Shown here: positions 22,247-34,531 of the stretch, piece after piece
Position numbering within the stretch: the first letter of the stretch is position 1
Layout of the letters: the number at the start of each line of letters is the position of its first letter
Source: Straminergon stramineum
Taxonomy: Eukaryota > Streptophyta > Bryopsida > Hypnales > Calliergonaceae
NCBI GenBank assembly: GCA_963920665.1
Contig: OY987263.1
Location: 23,610,547-23,674,546 of the forward strand
Reading direction: 5' to 3'
Length of the DNA: 64,000 nt
Made by a program: the position numbers and the translations under genes
The notes under the pieces: model-generated
The model's database searches: none
Seen by the model: only the letters and a program-made list of their open reading frames with translations
What the model was told of the DNA's origin: nothing

Positions 22247-23720
22247 CTGCCATAGCAGCATACCAAAAAATTAGGGTTTCCAGCTAACACTTCTTTTAAC
22301 AAGAATTTGCAGCAAAATTTCGTTGGCATCCTCGTTCCCCGTCTCATCTCCCTCACACATCACTTCTTACCTTTCAACATAATTATCCATGAACGGGCTC
22401 TGCAATTATAAGCAGCAAACTGACAGACACAATCCCTCCCTCAATTCCCAAAATGAACGCGTGAGAGGACGAGTACATTTTTATTGGGACGGTCGGAGCA
22501 CACTTGTCGGGAGAATAGCCGATGCGCAATGTTATCACTCTGCTTCCACATTCATAAAGCCCTGGGGGCAAACGGAGGGTGTAATGAACTTAGCGATTGA
22601 GTCCGGCAATTGTACTGCCATTCCCACCACATGCACTCTTCCGCCGCTGCCCTAATCACTCCTCCCTTCCCATCTCCAAACTCCACTTCGCATCCGAGTC
22701 ACCGACATACCCCAAACCACAACTCCCACACCACAATACCCCAACCGTCTCTCTCTCTCATCAAACAACGCTCACCCAACCTGGAACTCCACTTCCACAG
22801 CAACTCCAGCTCCCAACTTCCAGCTAATCAAACCAACCTCCTCGCTTCCAAACCCACCACACCACCGCCGTTCTGCTCCACCTCAAAAAAAAAATCCTCC
22901 ACTCAAACAAGCCTCCAAAACGCTGCCCCCTTCTCTCCAAGTCCTCCTCAGAAACCCAATAGCCAATTTCCTCGCTTCCAGCACCCCAAGAACGCCTCCA
23001 AGCTCCACCTGGATCCCACTACACGTCGTACCCACAAACCCCAACAACGCCTGGACGCCGAATCGCCGAATGCAGACGGTATGGAGCGAGATTTGGCCTA
23101 GGACTCCGCAATTGAACACAGGGTAAGTAGGATCTGCAGTGGCGAGAACGATAACATGCGTTTGAAAAAAAAATGGGGGAGAAGAAGGTAAGGTAAGGTA
23201 AGGTGCTACTGTGAGCGATGGGAGGCAGAGTGTGTGAGCTAAGTTGCAAGAGGGGGTTGCAAGAGAGAGGTGGGGGTGGGGGAGCGATGAGCGGCTACAC
23301 GACATGCTGACGGTGGAGAGGAGAAGAGATGGACCATTGGACCCGGGTTGTGCTCCCCGACGGGCCACGTCACGGCCCTGCGCTTGGGTACGGGCCAGTC
23401 AGTTATTAGTCGGACCCTTGCGAAATCCGTTCCGGGTATCCGGCAATCCGGCAGTCCGGCTTCCCATTCCCTCCGGCCGGCCCGACGGGCCCCGGGCCCT
23501 GGAAAAGCTCGCTTTAGGAGACGGCGCTTTTCTACCGGCCGGTTTCGGAAGAAAGGCCGGCTACGAATTGGGCAGCCAATTATATTGTCGTGTGACTGAG
23601 CAATTAGGACACTGGCTGGCTGCTTTGTCCTGGTCAACAGAATACGGTAGTCCAATTGGCGAGGGAGGGAAATTAGTGTGACCACAAATTTCTCACCCCT
23701 GTTCTGGGTGTTTTTTTTCA
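22247..23720. promoter_or_regulatory. DET1 upstream region with a GC-rich block
   Basis: The DET1 first exon, 5' UTR and promoter should lie here. Between about 23330 and 23560 the sequence becomes very GC-rich, with CCGGCCGGCCCGACGGGCCC and repeated GGGCC and CCGG. CACGTCACG (about 23366-23374) contains an ACGT core of the bZIP-binding type. Long open frames on both strands across this block follow from its base composition and have no known domain. Just outside DET1, 22640-22990 is pyrimidine-rich. The transcription start was not located. Confidence 0.4.
23185..23204. repeat. AAGGT microsatellite, four copies
   Basis: Four perfect AAGGT units lie in the purine-rich stretch upstream of DET1. 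Confidence 0.9.
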
Positions 23721-25278
23721 TTTATTTTAGGTAGTGCAGAAAGCAATAATCATTACTACTAGTAGACGGATGAAGCTATTTATATCCATGAAAGTGGATG
23801 AAATTGGCAACCTATGGATGAAATTTTAATCATATGTCGAAAATGATGTACACTTATCCAAATTAGAGTGATATTGTTCCTAGATTTGGTAGCAAATTAG
23901 CAATTTCATCCAATTTATAAAGCAAGAATATATGTTATCAAATATTCCCTACAAGAAAAGATTCATCATTTTTTAGCAAAAAAATTCTCCAAAAACAATC
24001 CCAACCCCTAAGTACCTGAGCCTTACCAACTGTTTTTCTTGTGAAAAATGAACTTGAGTTTATAATTATCTCTAATGAAGCATATTGTGTTTTTTTCAAA
24101 ATCTAAATGTATAGATGTTTGAAGAGCTTATGTATTTCGAGTGTGAAATTGCATAAATTACTAAGAGTTTTGAGGTTATAATAAAAGAAATTCATGTATG
24201 ATCATATTTCTAATATGTTGCCCCTCCCTGCAATGTTTGAGATATTTGCATAGAAGAGTATTTTGCAATTAGAGGTGACATGAACAACTTAAAAAGTTGG
24301 GTTAGCACACTAAAATGCACTTGCAAAAAATTTAAGTTCAAATGATGAACTATCAAACTCATTACACAATCCACCTTGCAATTGTTGAAATGCAATGTTT
24401 TTTAGTAAGTAGAAATTGCAAATAACTTCATATCAACACTTGCATGTTGAAATTTTCAATGGTGAAAATCATAAAAAGACTTTTCTCTTTCTATTATAAT
24501 CATTTTCAAAGCAAATGGACAAATATAATTCTTTAGATCTCAAATCAAGTGAAACTAGCAAACTTTGCACAAAGACAACAAATAAGGTATAATTAGCAAG
24601 CTTTATTCTTCCACTAGTGGTACATATATGCCTTCGAAGACCTCTCAAAAATAAAATATTTACCTTTTTTAGTGAAGAATCTAATTTTTCAATGGTTAAC
24701 CTTCAAACTGTCCATAAAAAATTTTAAAATAGTCAAAGGAGTTTAATTGCCCATACCAAAATGAGATTAGAATTTTAGATTGACTATAAGTGGTTGGTTG
24801 GGCAATGAAGGGTTAATTTTGTGGAAATTGGTACAATATTTCAACATGCCCTAATTCAAAATAGTGTGACTTTGGTAAATTTGTATCACATGCACTAGTA
24901 GGAAAAATTAGTTTACATAGAGCATGGTGCAAAATTAGGGATAGGGCTAGGACTAAACCACATGTGGTCTTACAAGAAAATTCCCATATGAAGAACTTAG
25001 GGACTTATTGTTTGCCACATGTGATAAAATTTGAAAAACTTCAACTTTTATATGGAATCAAGAAGACTAAATTTGTCAAAGATGTCACAAGTGACAAAAT
25101 TAACCACTCTATAATAGGTGTCTAATTTTTACATTTATTTATCTTTGTGGAAATCTAGAGTTTTTGCAACTTGGACCAAAATAGACTAGATGTGGTTGTA
25201 AGCACTAAAATCATGGTTGGGTTCTTCTTTAATATAACAATTTTTCAAAAATTTAGTAGTTTATAGGTTGAGAAAATA
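23721..25278. other. AT-rich desert, no gene seen
   Basis: Stops are dense in all frames. No domain, RNA gene or long ORF was recognised. CACTAGTAGGAAAAATTAG at about 24893 resembles a CACTA terminus, but no partner end was found. Confidence 0.55.
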
Positions 25279-25450
25279 CACTAGAAGAAAATGGCATTGC
25301 CTTGAACAAAAACTAGGTGACATTTTTGTTCATAGCAACACAATTTTCTAAAAACTACGTTGAAGTAAACATAGTTTTCAGAAAAACATGTTGCAGTGAA
25401 CAAAAATATCACTTAGATATTGTTCATTGCAACATAGTTTTCTACTAGTG
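25279..25450. mobile_element. CACTA-type MITE, 172 bp, with ATA target-site duplication
   Basis: It begins CACTAGAAGAAAATGGC and ends, in reverse complement, CACTAGTAGAAAACTATG. The two halves pair over about 70 bp each, leaving a roughly 30-bp centre. ATA directly flanks both ends (25276-25278 and 25451-25453), matching the 3-bp duplications made by CACTA (CMC/En-Spm) transposases. It has no coding capacity and is a classic deletion-derived foldback MITE. Confidence 0.85.
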
Positions 25451-28400
25451 ATAGAAGAAATATAGTCTGTTGTGAGTTTAGAGGAACATTGTAGAAACTT
25501 TAAAATAGTTGAGTATGGAATCAAATGTTTAATTTTGATATTTAAATAAAACTCAACTTCTCCACTGTTACACGTGATAAGAAATAGTACAAGTATTTCT
25601 TAAAATTACCCTACCTCATAAAGCAAATGAGGCATTTCTAAAATTATTGCAAGATATAGCCATTACTTTATTTTTATTTAAAATAATTAAAGAATTAAAT
25701 GAAAAATCTAAAAAGAGATATTCTTAAAGATGCTTAAAATATTCAATTGTAGGATTTTAAACTTCCAATATTTATAGTTATGATGTTTATTTTTTCCAAA
25801 TAATACTCAACTTACCAAAAAATTATAATTACAAAAAAAATATTCAATTTCATAGCCTAATATAGTTGTTGCTTGTAAGATATTGAATTTTCATTTAGAA
25901 GCCATCATAGCTTTGGAAATGAAAAGATTGTTCCTTTTCCAAATAGCAATTTTCATTAAAAATGGAACATCAGTCAAATAGAAAAGTTGGTCATAGGCTA
26001 CTCTTTGTATTGTAGACTTGAGCACATACAAATTCATTTTTTTGATCAATTAAACCTTTATAGATTGATGTTGACTTAAATTTGATAATAGCTATCACAA
26101 TATAGTTATTTCAAGAACAAAAATAAGCATTTATTTTATAAACTATAATTTTATTATCATCAAATTTGTATTTGTATAAACCATCAAAAGAAACTATTAC
26201 AAAACTTTCATTAGTCACAATAAATTTGATACTTATGTACTTAATATTCCTTTGGTTTACATTAATTTCACTAATTTTTCAATACATATCATTAAAATTT
26301 TCATCATTTGTACAAGACAAGGTCCCATAAAATAAATGCAAATAATTTAGTGTTTTCATTCACATTCTTCTACTTACTATATGCATATTAAAGTTTTCAT
26401 ATGAATATTTTATAAAAAAAATTTACTTCTAAGAACAACCATACTAAAGTTTAATTTTACATTCTTTCTTTATAGTTTGTAGGTAAAAAAATTTAATCAA
26501 GATTCTCAAATTGAATGCTTAAAGCCATGGACTTGAAGTTTTAGTTCATTGATGCATTTATTTTTTTCTAATTTGTCTTCATAAAATCTTAAGTATTTAA
26601 ATGTAAAATATTTTTAATAATTGATATATAATTGATGTATTGGCATAAATGACTACTTTGGATTAGGTGTTTGCAACTAGTTCTATTCTAAATTAATAAC
26701 TCAAATAAATTCAATTAGTGCAAACTCATTCAAATGTATTGTATTATTGAAACAAAATATATTTCCAAAATTTAATGACATTAGAGCAAAGTTTAGGTGA
26801 GTTTTCCTTCTAGCAACTACTAAACAAGTAAAAATGATAATACTTTTAATATTCATAGGAATGCAATATAAAATAATCAATGCATGGTAGCATGTCTGAA
26901 TTAACTTAAATAGTTTTTTTTCATTTGTTTACAAGAATGTTTTTATAGTACATAGTAATTTTCTAAATAAATTTTCTTTCTACTATGGCATTTTCATTAC
27001 TTTGTATATCAAATTTGAATAGTTCTTCTACTAATTATGAAAACTATTTTCTTCTTTGTTTCAATATACAAATATAACTCTAGGTCACTTAAAGTATAGT
27101 CCTTTATCTATATAAATCATAGCTCAATGTCACTTTAACAATAGAATTACCCTCAATAGATGCTTCATTAACCTTAGTCTTTAGGTGGATAGTGTTTTTT
27201 ATTTCTATAGCAAAGAGTGAAAAAAATTGAATTTTTTTGGTTGCTTATCTAATCCTAGGATCTTACACCTAACTAGCATGAGAATTTGTTGAATTTTTTT
27301 TATAAAACTTGACCACACAAATTGCAAGACAACTGCGTTGAAAGTGACAAAACAAGTTTTTTTGCACATTGTGCACTAGATTATTTGACTTTGAACCTTC
27401 TAAACTTTAATTTTTGCACCACAAAGTTCAAGCTTTGAATATTTATAGCAGAGAATTGAGTTGAGAGTCTAGGGAAAAAAATCATACAATTTTTTTAAAT
27501 TTTTATTCTTTAAAAAATTGTGAAGTAGAAGTAGGTATAAGATGGAAGGAAAATTTAAATTATTAATATCTCTAATATGGAATTAAAATGCACTAATCCC
27601 AATGGTAAGATTGTTCTAGCAAGAAAATTAAACCATGTAGATTTTTTTTTAAATTATAAAAATTGCATTTAGAAATGAATTTTACAAGTAATTATTTCAA
27701 GAAGATGCTCTAATTGCCAAAAAAACAAGGTTATCTATAAATTGCTCATAAAAAATCCAAATGGAATGAATCCAATCTTTCTATGTTGACAAAAATATAG
27801 TATATGAGGGAAGAAATGTTTAAAATTAGATTCTAATTCTTGAATTTTTTTGGTTTTCCATTCTCCCTTGTTTTGAGCTTATTTGGACATAACTTTTGTT
27901 CCTCCTAACCAAATGAAAAAAAATTATATTGTTACAAAGCGAATCAATTTTTCAATCTTCTTAAGAAAATTTAAAAAATCAGGACAAAAATTGAGATTGT
28001 AGGTACCTACTTGAAATCCCATTTGTCCCTTGAAGGGACAATGGTCCTTTAGGGGTTAAGGAACATTGTATACTTTTGTTCAATAATAAAGTTATGTTTT
28101 TTAGTATTAGGATACAAAGGCCATGCATTTTTATCTTTGATATATGATTGTTATAAAGTGGGAAATATAGTAGTAAAATTATAAGCTGCCTTGCAAACCA
28201 TTGTATGACAAAAACAAAAGAAGTTCTAGCCTATGCAATATATAGTTTCTTTACAATAGTGTTTATTGTCTTGCAAAAACAATCCACAATAATACTTTTG
28301 TAAATTTCATCAATATATCTAATAATATATTGGTGTATGGGGCCAATGTATAATAATGGCAAACACCATTTTTGCAAAAAGTGCACATGTTCGTGTGCAC

Positions 28401-28539
28401 TTTCACAGGGACTAAATTACAATTTTGTTAAATATTATGCATAAAAGTCATGCAATTCATTACTTTATAAGATAATTCAATGATATTAGTATACTATCTA
28501 TCTTCAAAATTGTCAAGTGAAGGACTATAATTAAAATGG
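25451..28539. other. AT-rich desert with repeat fragments
   Basis: No gene is seen. About 25567-25611 is a solitary right end of the GGG/CCC TIR family (GAAATAGTACAAGTATTTCT...ATTACCC), with no matching left end found. About 27270-27920 is the second copy of the dispersed repeat seen at 8.3-8.8 kb. The remainder is very AT-rich sequence without structure I could recognise. Confidence 0.55.
27270..27920. repeat. dispersed AT-rich repeat, copy 2
   Basis: It is homologous in direct orientation to 8326-8800, sharing a GAATTGAGTTGAGAGTCTAG block, AAAATTGTGAAGTAGAAG and CACTAATCCCAATGGTAAG. A weaker relative may lie at 31610-31900, where GCAAGACAAAAGCGTTCAAAG resembles GCAAGACAACTGCGTTGAAAG in this copy. 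No ORF and no clear termini were found. Confidence 0.6.
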
Positions 28540-29226
28540 TATAAATTGAAGGGGATCCCATACATGCCTTATCCCTTGTTTACAACAAACTTTAGATGGA
28601 GTGAAGAGGTCCGATACAAGCCTAATCCCTTGGTTACAACAAGCATCAAATGGAGTGAAGGGGTCATAAATGCCTAATTTTCTACTATTATTATAAATTT
28701 GAGTGTAGACAATGGTTATCAATCAACATTTAAGTTCAAATTTTCAAAAAAAATTACATTTTTGAACACAATTTGTATTCAAATTCGTAGACAAACTAGG
28801 CTATGTGTATACAAAAGCCTTATAAGACATTCATATTTGTAATATAGGGGGAAGAAGTTTAGTTCTTTATACATGTGGGGAGGTAGGTGAGGTACCACAA
28901 TCAGTGTGAAATATGCGGTAACAATATATAATAAAATATTTCCCCAAGCCTTGATAAATTTGATCTATAACTTTTGGTTAAAGGCTCCCAATCACAAGTG
29001 GGTTTTTGAAGTCAAAATTTGATTTTTTTCCCACCTTTTTGTATGTGGATATATTTTGAAAAAATTGGATTTATTGTAACCAAGGAATTATGCATGTACT
29101 AGACCCCTCACTCTATCTAATGTTCTTTTAACCAAGGGGTTACTTAGGCATGTGCACCCCCCTCACTCTATCAAATGCTTATTGTAACCATTGGGTTGGG
29201 CATGTGCCGGACTCCTTCAATATATA
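28540..29226. mobile_element. TIR element with inverted terminal tandem repeats (687 bp)
   Basis: The left end (TATAAATTGAAGGGG) and right end (ACTCCTTCAATATATA) are approximate reverse complements. Inside the left end are about three degenerate ~54-bp units up to about 28680, each containing AT(C/A)CCTTG(T/G)TTACAACAA...GATGGAGTGAAG. Inside the right end (about 29070-29226) are three similar units in the opposite orientation, for example CCTCACTCTATCAAATGC and TTGTAACCATTGGG. The centre is AT-rich without an ORF. No target-site duplication was resolved. Confidence 0.65.
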
Positions 29227-30143
29227 TGAGTTTTCGTAATAGTATTTTTCATATAAATATGTATTTTTTTAATGTGCACTTTAGCAACATCATATATATT
29301 TAAATCATTAAAACCAGTGTTGGAAATGGATCTTGACCTTATGTATAGCTTAATCCTTTATGACCAATCAACCATTTTATGGTTGTTACTTGATTTTGGA
29401 TGGAATACTATTTCAAGATTTAATTTTCCTAATGAATAATAGATTAAATTATCTTTCTATTTTTATATTCCAAACTAAGATCTCTATTGTCAAAATTACT
29501 TTGTCAAAAGAATAATACAATGTGTTAAGTACTTAACCAGTGTAATAAATTTACTATTTAGAAAATGTACCGAAAGAGGCACCATCTTATAAACTTTAAA
29601 AATGTATGCATATGCAAGGGTATTAAGAGGTGGATATTATTATTTTTTGATCAATTATTGTACTCCTATTATTAGATAATATTCTAACATGCCATGTTTT
29701 ATGAGTTCCGATGAGTAGTTTAATTAATTGTCGAGCCTTTCATTTCGAGGCCTACATTGGTAATATTTTTTCCATGGAAACGTATGCACTCCCAAAAATG
29801 AAGTTTTACTATAAGTAAGAAAACTCGAACATCAATACAAGGCTCTAGCATGGTATTAGAACCATATAGTTGGCAAAAGGGTCCAAGATCATGGCATGAT
29901 ATAGAGCATTTATGAATACACAAGAGAAATATCCTATAATATCTTGAATATAGTAATGTATGGCAATTTTTTTAAGGATTCCTATTTGAAATAAAATATA
30001 TTAAGTTGGTACAAAAGTCAATGTAAAATGACCAACTTCCTTAAATGTGTATAAACCTCAAAGGGCTAAAAATTTACATATTACTTACCTAATGCTACCA
30101 TAAAGCTAATAACAACATTATTAATTTGATACCTTAAGTACTT
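29227..30143. other. AT-rich intergenic sequence, no gene seen
   Basis: No recognisable coding or RNA feature. The 67-codon minus-strand frame at 29720-29923 has no known domain. Confidence 0.55.
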
Positions 30144-30884
30144 GGGTGATTGCAAGAAACACTTCACTTTTTTGGCTCAATAACACAATTTTGGGGCATA
30201 GGATTGATAGTACTATGCATAATTATTAATATTGTGTGTTAGTAACACGCTTGTAGATCAAAACCATGGATATGAGGTGCTTGCAAATTTGAGCTGTTGA
30301 TTTCATACTATGTAATACTATATACTATTGCAAGGCACTACATAAGCCATTAGGAGTAGAAAATAACAAAATAGGGGTTTGTGGACCTGTTCATTTTCAG
30401 TAATTAAAAAAAAATTCATAAAAAATGTTATTTTGCTAGAACAAAAATTGTGCTCACATTGCACCAAAAAATTTATGTAGGAAATTTTTTCCCTCTTCAT
30501 AGCCTTCATGTGAAGGAAGGTCATTTTGATCCCATGTGTACAACCAATATGTTTCTATTTTCAAAAACACTCATCTTCAATCCTTGTAATGTTAGTAAAA
30601 TTCCTATATGTCTAATTATTGTGGCTTTGAATTTGCCTTTACGGGTCAAAAATAGGAATAGAACCTCCAAAATGTCCAAGGTAGACATCCAATTGAGGGA
30701 AGTTAAAAATAGTAAACTAATTTTTAATTTAAAAAAAAAATTACTCAATATTTGAAACTATTGCATGTACCTTCATTCCAAATTTCATGCCAAAGGGACA
30801 AAGGATGCAAAAATTATGAGCAAAAACCCACCCATTTGAGGGTAAGGGGACAAAAAATAGGACAAGTGTTTCTTGCAATCATCC
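30144..30884. mobile_element. GGG/CCC-ended TIR element, copy 3 (741 bp)
   Basis: The left terminus is GGGTGATTGCAAGAAACACT and the right terminus ACAAGTGTTTCTTGCAATCATCC. ACTT flanks both ends (30140-30143 and 30885-30888), again a possible 4-bp duplication. The interior is collinear with copy 1, including AATAGGACAAGTGTTTCTTG, CAAATTTCATGCCAAAGGGA and the GTAGACATCCAATTGAGG block. Short frames on both strands (30318-30755) are not coding in the same frame in the other copies. Confidence 0.7.
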
Positions 30885-31969
30885 ACTTCAGAAGTTTGGA
30901 ACTTTGTGAATCTTAATAAGTGATATGCTAAAAAATATTATAATTTAGGTATTTAATTTATTCTATAAAAACTTGATATTACTCATGAAGTTATTAAATT
31001 AATTTAAAAAAATGTTCATTATAGTTACTTATATAGTTACATACTCTAATAGATTTGTAGAGAATATAAAATTATCATAATTCTTAGCCACTATACTTTT
31101 CTGACTATTTTTCACAAAAAGAGTTCAAAAGTGTCACTTCTAGTGCATTGAGCATAACTAAAATATAAAAAAATTCTTTAATTTTTAACTGTACAAATTT
31201 ATACTAAAACCAATATAAAAATTTGTGGAAAATATTTTAAACCATTTTACAACATAGAGTATGAGATAACAACATTTGAAGCTAGAAGAAAATAAATTTT
31301 GGGCCCTACCCAACATGGTCAATATAGTTTGGCTCAACTTTGTCAAGAAAGAGGCACTATCCAATCTTGGGAACTCCAACCTTTATATAGGTAGTTATTT
31401 TAGTTTCTTGCAAGTCAATTTTCAAAGTTAAATAGAGATGTCCAACATACACAAAAAGATCTTGCATTGAAAAGATGTCCACTAAAACAACAACTATATG
31501 GGCAAGATTTTTTTGGGAAGAATCAAAATTACAATGCTCAACAAAAACCTTTTTTCCCTCTTAATCAAGTACGAAATAAATCATGAATTTACTAGACTTT
31601 GCACTAGTGGTTCTAAAATTGTTCTAAAATTGCCATAATTAGTGCATAGAGTGAAAATTGGAAAAAAAAACCCTTTGTTTTTCATTTTCAATCACAGATG
31701 ATTTTTCTATAATACCATGAAAATGTATGGGAAAATTTTCAGACCATTTGGCTTCATTGATTGCAAGACAAAAGCGTTCAAAGATAATGAAAAAAACTTC
31801 ACATCGGGCTTGTTGCTTGCCTTACTACTTTCCCTCTCTATGAGTACCCTATCCAAATTGCTCGTAAACTTTCAAGGATCCCTATAACTTTTGACTTAGA
31901 TATTGAATTAGAATAAATGATATTTTTAGGAAGTTCTAGAAATTTTCATCTTTCATCCAACCAAAGATT

Positions 31970-32161
31970 CAAAATTGACTTTGTATGAAAGTATTGGAGC
32001 TTTTAAAAAGTTCTACTAGAGCTTAAAGAACTTTAGGGGTTAAAGAAAATTTTGAACCACCTATGCAAAATTGACTTTGTATGAAAAGAATTGAGCTTTC
32101 AAAAAGTTCCATTGGAGCTTAAAGAACTTTAGGGGTTAAAAAAACTTTTACACCACATATG
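31970..32161. repeat. 96-bp tandem duplication
   Basis: Two adjacent 96-bp copies start at 31970 and 32066. Both begin CAAAATTGACTTTGTATGAA and contain GAGCTTAAAGAACTTTAGGG. They differ at a modest number of positions, so the duplication is fairly recent. Confidence 0.9.
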
Positions 32162-32311
32162 CAATGTTTTCAAAATTAAAGAATGACACATATCACTTGC
32201 TTGAATATGCTTCAAATAAACTCATAGTAAAATTACAGTAGTTGAAATTGCAACAAGGTGGACATTTAGTAACTGGTTTCTAATAACTCCCATGTCTAAA
32301 TGCCCCTAAAT

Positions 32312-32429
32312 GGTCACTTTAATATCTATGACTGACAAACTCTTGTGTACTCTTGAATCATTACTCTTGTGGTCACTTTAATATCCATGACTAACAAACT
32401 CTTGTGTACTCTCAAATCATTATTCTTGT
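32312..32429. repeat. 59-bp tandem duplication
   Basis: Copies at 32312-32370 and 32371-32429 both start GGTCACTTTAATAT and contain ACAAACTCTTGTGTACTCT. A partial third unit follows to about 32450. Differences are few. Confidence 0.9.
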
Positions 32430-34255
32430 GTGCTCTATAATCATTACTGTTACTGAGTGTACAACAAGAAGAATTTGTGATTGTGGAATGGTAAAATTAA
32501 CTGTTGTCCTTTGAAACATTTGAAACCATCATTCATTCTACCAATTTCTTATGATATGAAATGAAATGGAGGTTGCTATAATTTGGATGGGATAGGAAAG
32601 AAACATAATATTAAGTGATCTGGCATCTTGTTTTCTGGGTTCCTCATTAATATAAGTGTTTTGTGAAAATATGTATACACTAAAGTGTGTAAGAAATTTG
32701 AATGCCTAACAAAATGAAATTAAATAGGTCTTGCAAAGCTACAGGTGTGATGATTTTTTTCTTCAATTTTTTTTAATGATAAGAAGAAGCAAATTAGCAA
32801 ATTTAGGGTGCAAACAATTAATTGACAATTACAATGGGGAAAGTTTTAAAAGCAATGAGTGGAATAGATTTAGGCTTTAGACCATATACTATGAAAAAGT
32901 GCCCAAATTGTGAAATTTTATCAAATGAATTTAGCAAAATTGATGTTGAGTGGATTATATAAGTAGCTCAATGGGTGAAGAAAATCCAACCAATTTGAAA
33001 TACTTGAAATCTCTCCTCTAATTTTAATGTGTATAGGATAGTTAAGTCTAGGGTAAGGTTTATGATTGCACCTTGTGCACAAATTCATTGATACTTACTG
33101 GTCTCAAAAGCAAGTTAGGTTAACCTACCCTTTAGTTGATTTCAAACACATAGTAGGTTAAGTAGGTATAACTTGGTGAAATGAATTACTCCATATATTA
33201 AGTCCACCAACACTCCAATTATTTTTCTAGGGGTAGGGTTCGAAACTTTCAAATGTTAGAAATGAATTATTATTCATCTATTTGAACAATTTTCATTAAC
33301 TTGAATGATTGGATCATTTTAGAACTTTGAAAACACCCATAATGTACACTTTTTCAAGACATTCAACATTCTTATATGTTAGTATTATACTGGGTATGTC
33401 GATTTCACTGGCACTGGCCATGAAATTAAAATCCTTGACAATCATCCCTTTGTGATGCGCCCAGCTCCCACTGTATTGCCAGCTCCAAGTTCAAATCTCC
33501 TCCGATCCTGAGCTTCTCCATTCTCTCGTGTACTGATAGTCTCGTTCAATTCCGATCCAAGTTGTTCATATTAATTACTCCTTATAATAATGCCAATGAA
33601 AGAATGTAAGTACTGAGTCCTTACATTCCTTTTCATGCAAAGCCGCTGAATTGAAGCTCTTCTTTTTGTTTCCAGCTCAGCTACAAGACTTAATATCCAT
33701 GGATATTAAATCTCTTGCAATTTCATTGTCCTCTTCATCCCACCAATAAGTAGTCCGTTTCGGTTCGAATTCCCTACGACTGAAACTGAGAGGGAGAAGG
33801 GAGAAGCTGAAGAATCAGTCGCTAGCTATCATTCTCAAGTTAAACTTGTTTTGAAATTACTAGCTAGAGCTTAGACTTAAAGTTGTGCAAGCCCAAAGAC
33901 TTCTCAGACTGTAGCTAAGAGATTGAAGTGCTCTCACTCATAGAGCATCGCACTGAACATCTTTTTCAGACCACTGAGTTTTTGTGGGACTGCAGGAGAG
34001 CCGGAAGTCCTGAGAATCCCCGTTCCAAGGTATGTCGCCAAACTCTTAACTTGTTATTCCACCGCAGCAAACTTGTGGGGTTCAAATCATCTGGATCGGG
34101 AACGAGCTCATCTTCTGTACGAGCACTACAACGTACAGGAAGTAGAGGTTGCAACACATCATCCATTATTTTGCAATAGATTTTTTGGCGGTTTCGAGCT
34201 CATGGTCTGTAGCAAATCCATTGCAAAAATACTGCAAACTTGCTGCAATCGTCTT

Positions 34256-34377
34256 GGGCGCGCACGGAACCAACGCACAGCTTTTCCTAAGCTGTTGCAA
34301 AACATATTGCAATCTCAAGTGCGTACGTGCAAAGACATTGCACAATGTTGTACTAGCCCATCGCATGCAAACTTGTT
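34256..34377. repeat. TTGCAAAA-rich repeat, copy A (5' of KNOX exon 1)
   Basis: This segment aligns directly with 35188-35300 (copy B). Shared landmarks are GGGC(GCG)CACGGAACC, CTGTTGCAAAA, ATTGCAAT(C/G)TCAA, ACATTGCACA or ACATCGCACA, and GTACTA(G/A)CCCAT. Because the open frame from 34073 to 34531 runs through it, that stretch is probably not coding. Confidence 0.6.
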
Positions 34378-34531
34378 AATAGATTTCTTCCAGTCATTAC
34401 AAGACCGTTGCCAAAACTATTGCAGTCTCAGACACCCTTCTATACTAGCAAGTGGAGGATTTGATATATTGTGGAAGTCGTTCAATGCTGAAGAAGTTTA
34501 TATTCTGGAGTTGTGTGAATGGGCCGCAGAT

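Larger units (their letters stand above)
30885..34255. other. AT-rich intergenic sequence and KNOX 5' flank
   Basis: No gene is seen between 30885 and about 33400; tandem duplications occur at 31970-32161 and 32312-32429. From about 33430 the sequence is less AT-rich and could be the promoter and 5' UTR region of the KNOX gene. No TATA box or transcription start could be assigned with confidence. Confidence 0.5.

Noticed and set aside
22883..23368. 161-codon minus-strand frame upstream of DET1
   Set aside because: Considered as the missing DET1 N-terminus, but it does not resemble it and no in-phase splice to 22246 was found.
23239..23721. Overlapping 145- and 160-codon frames on both strands
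   Set aside because: Both follow from the GC-rich block. Neither shows a domain and they exclude each other.
34073..34531. Upstream half of the 298-codon frame leading into KNOX exon 1
   Set aside because: It runs through the TTGCAAAA repeat that recurs in intron 1, so it is more likely untranslated leader or repeat than protein.
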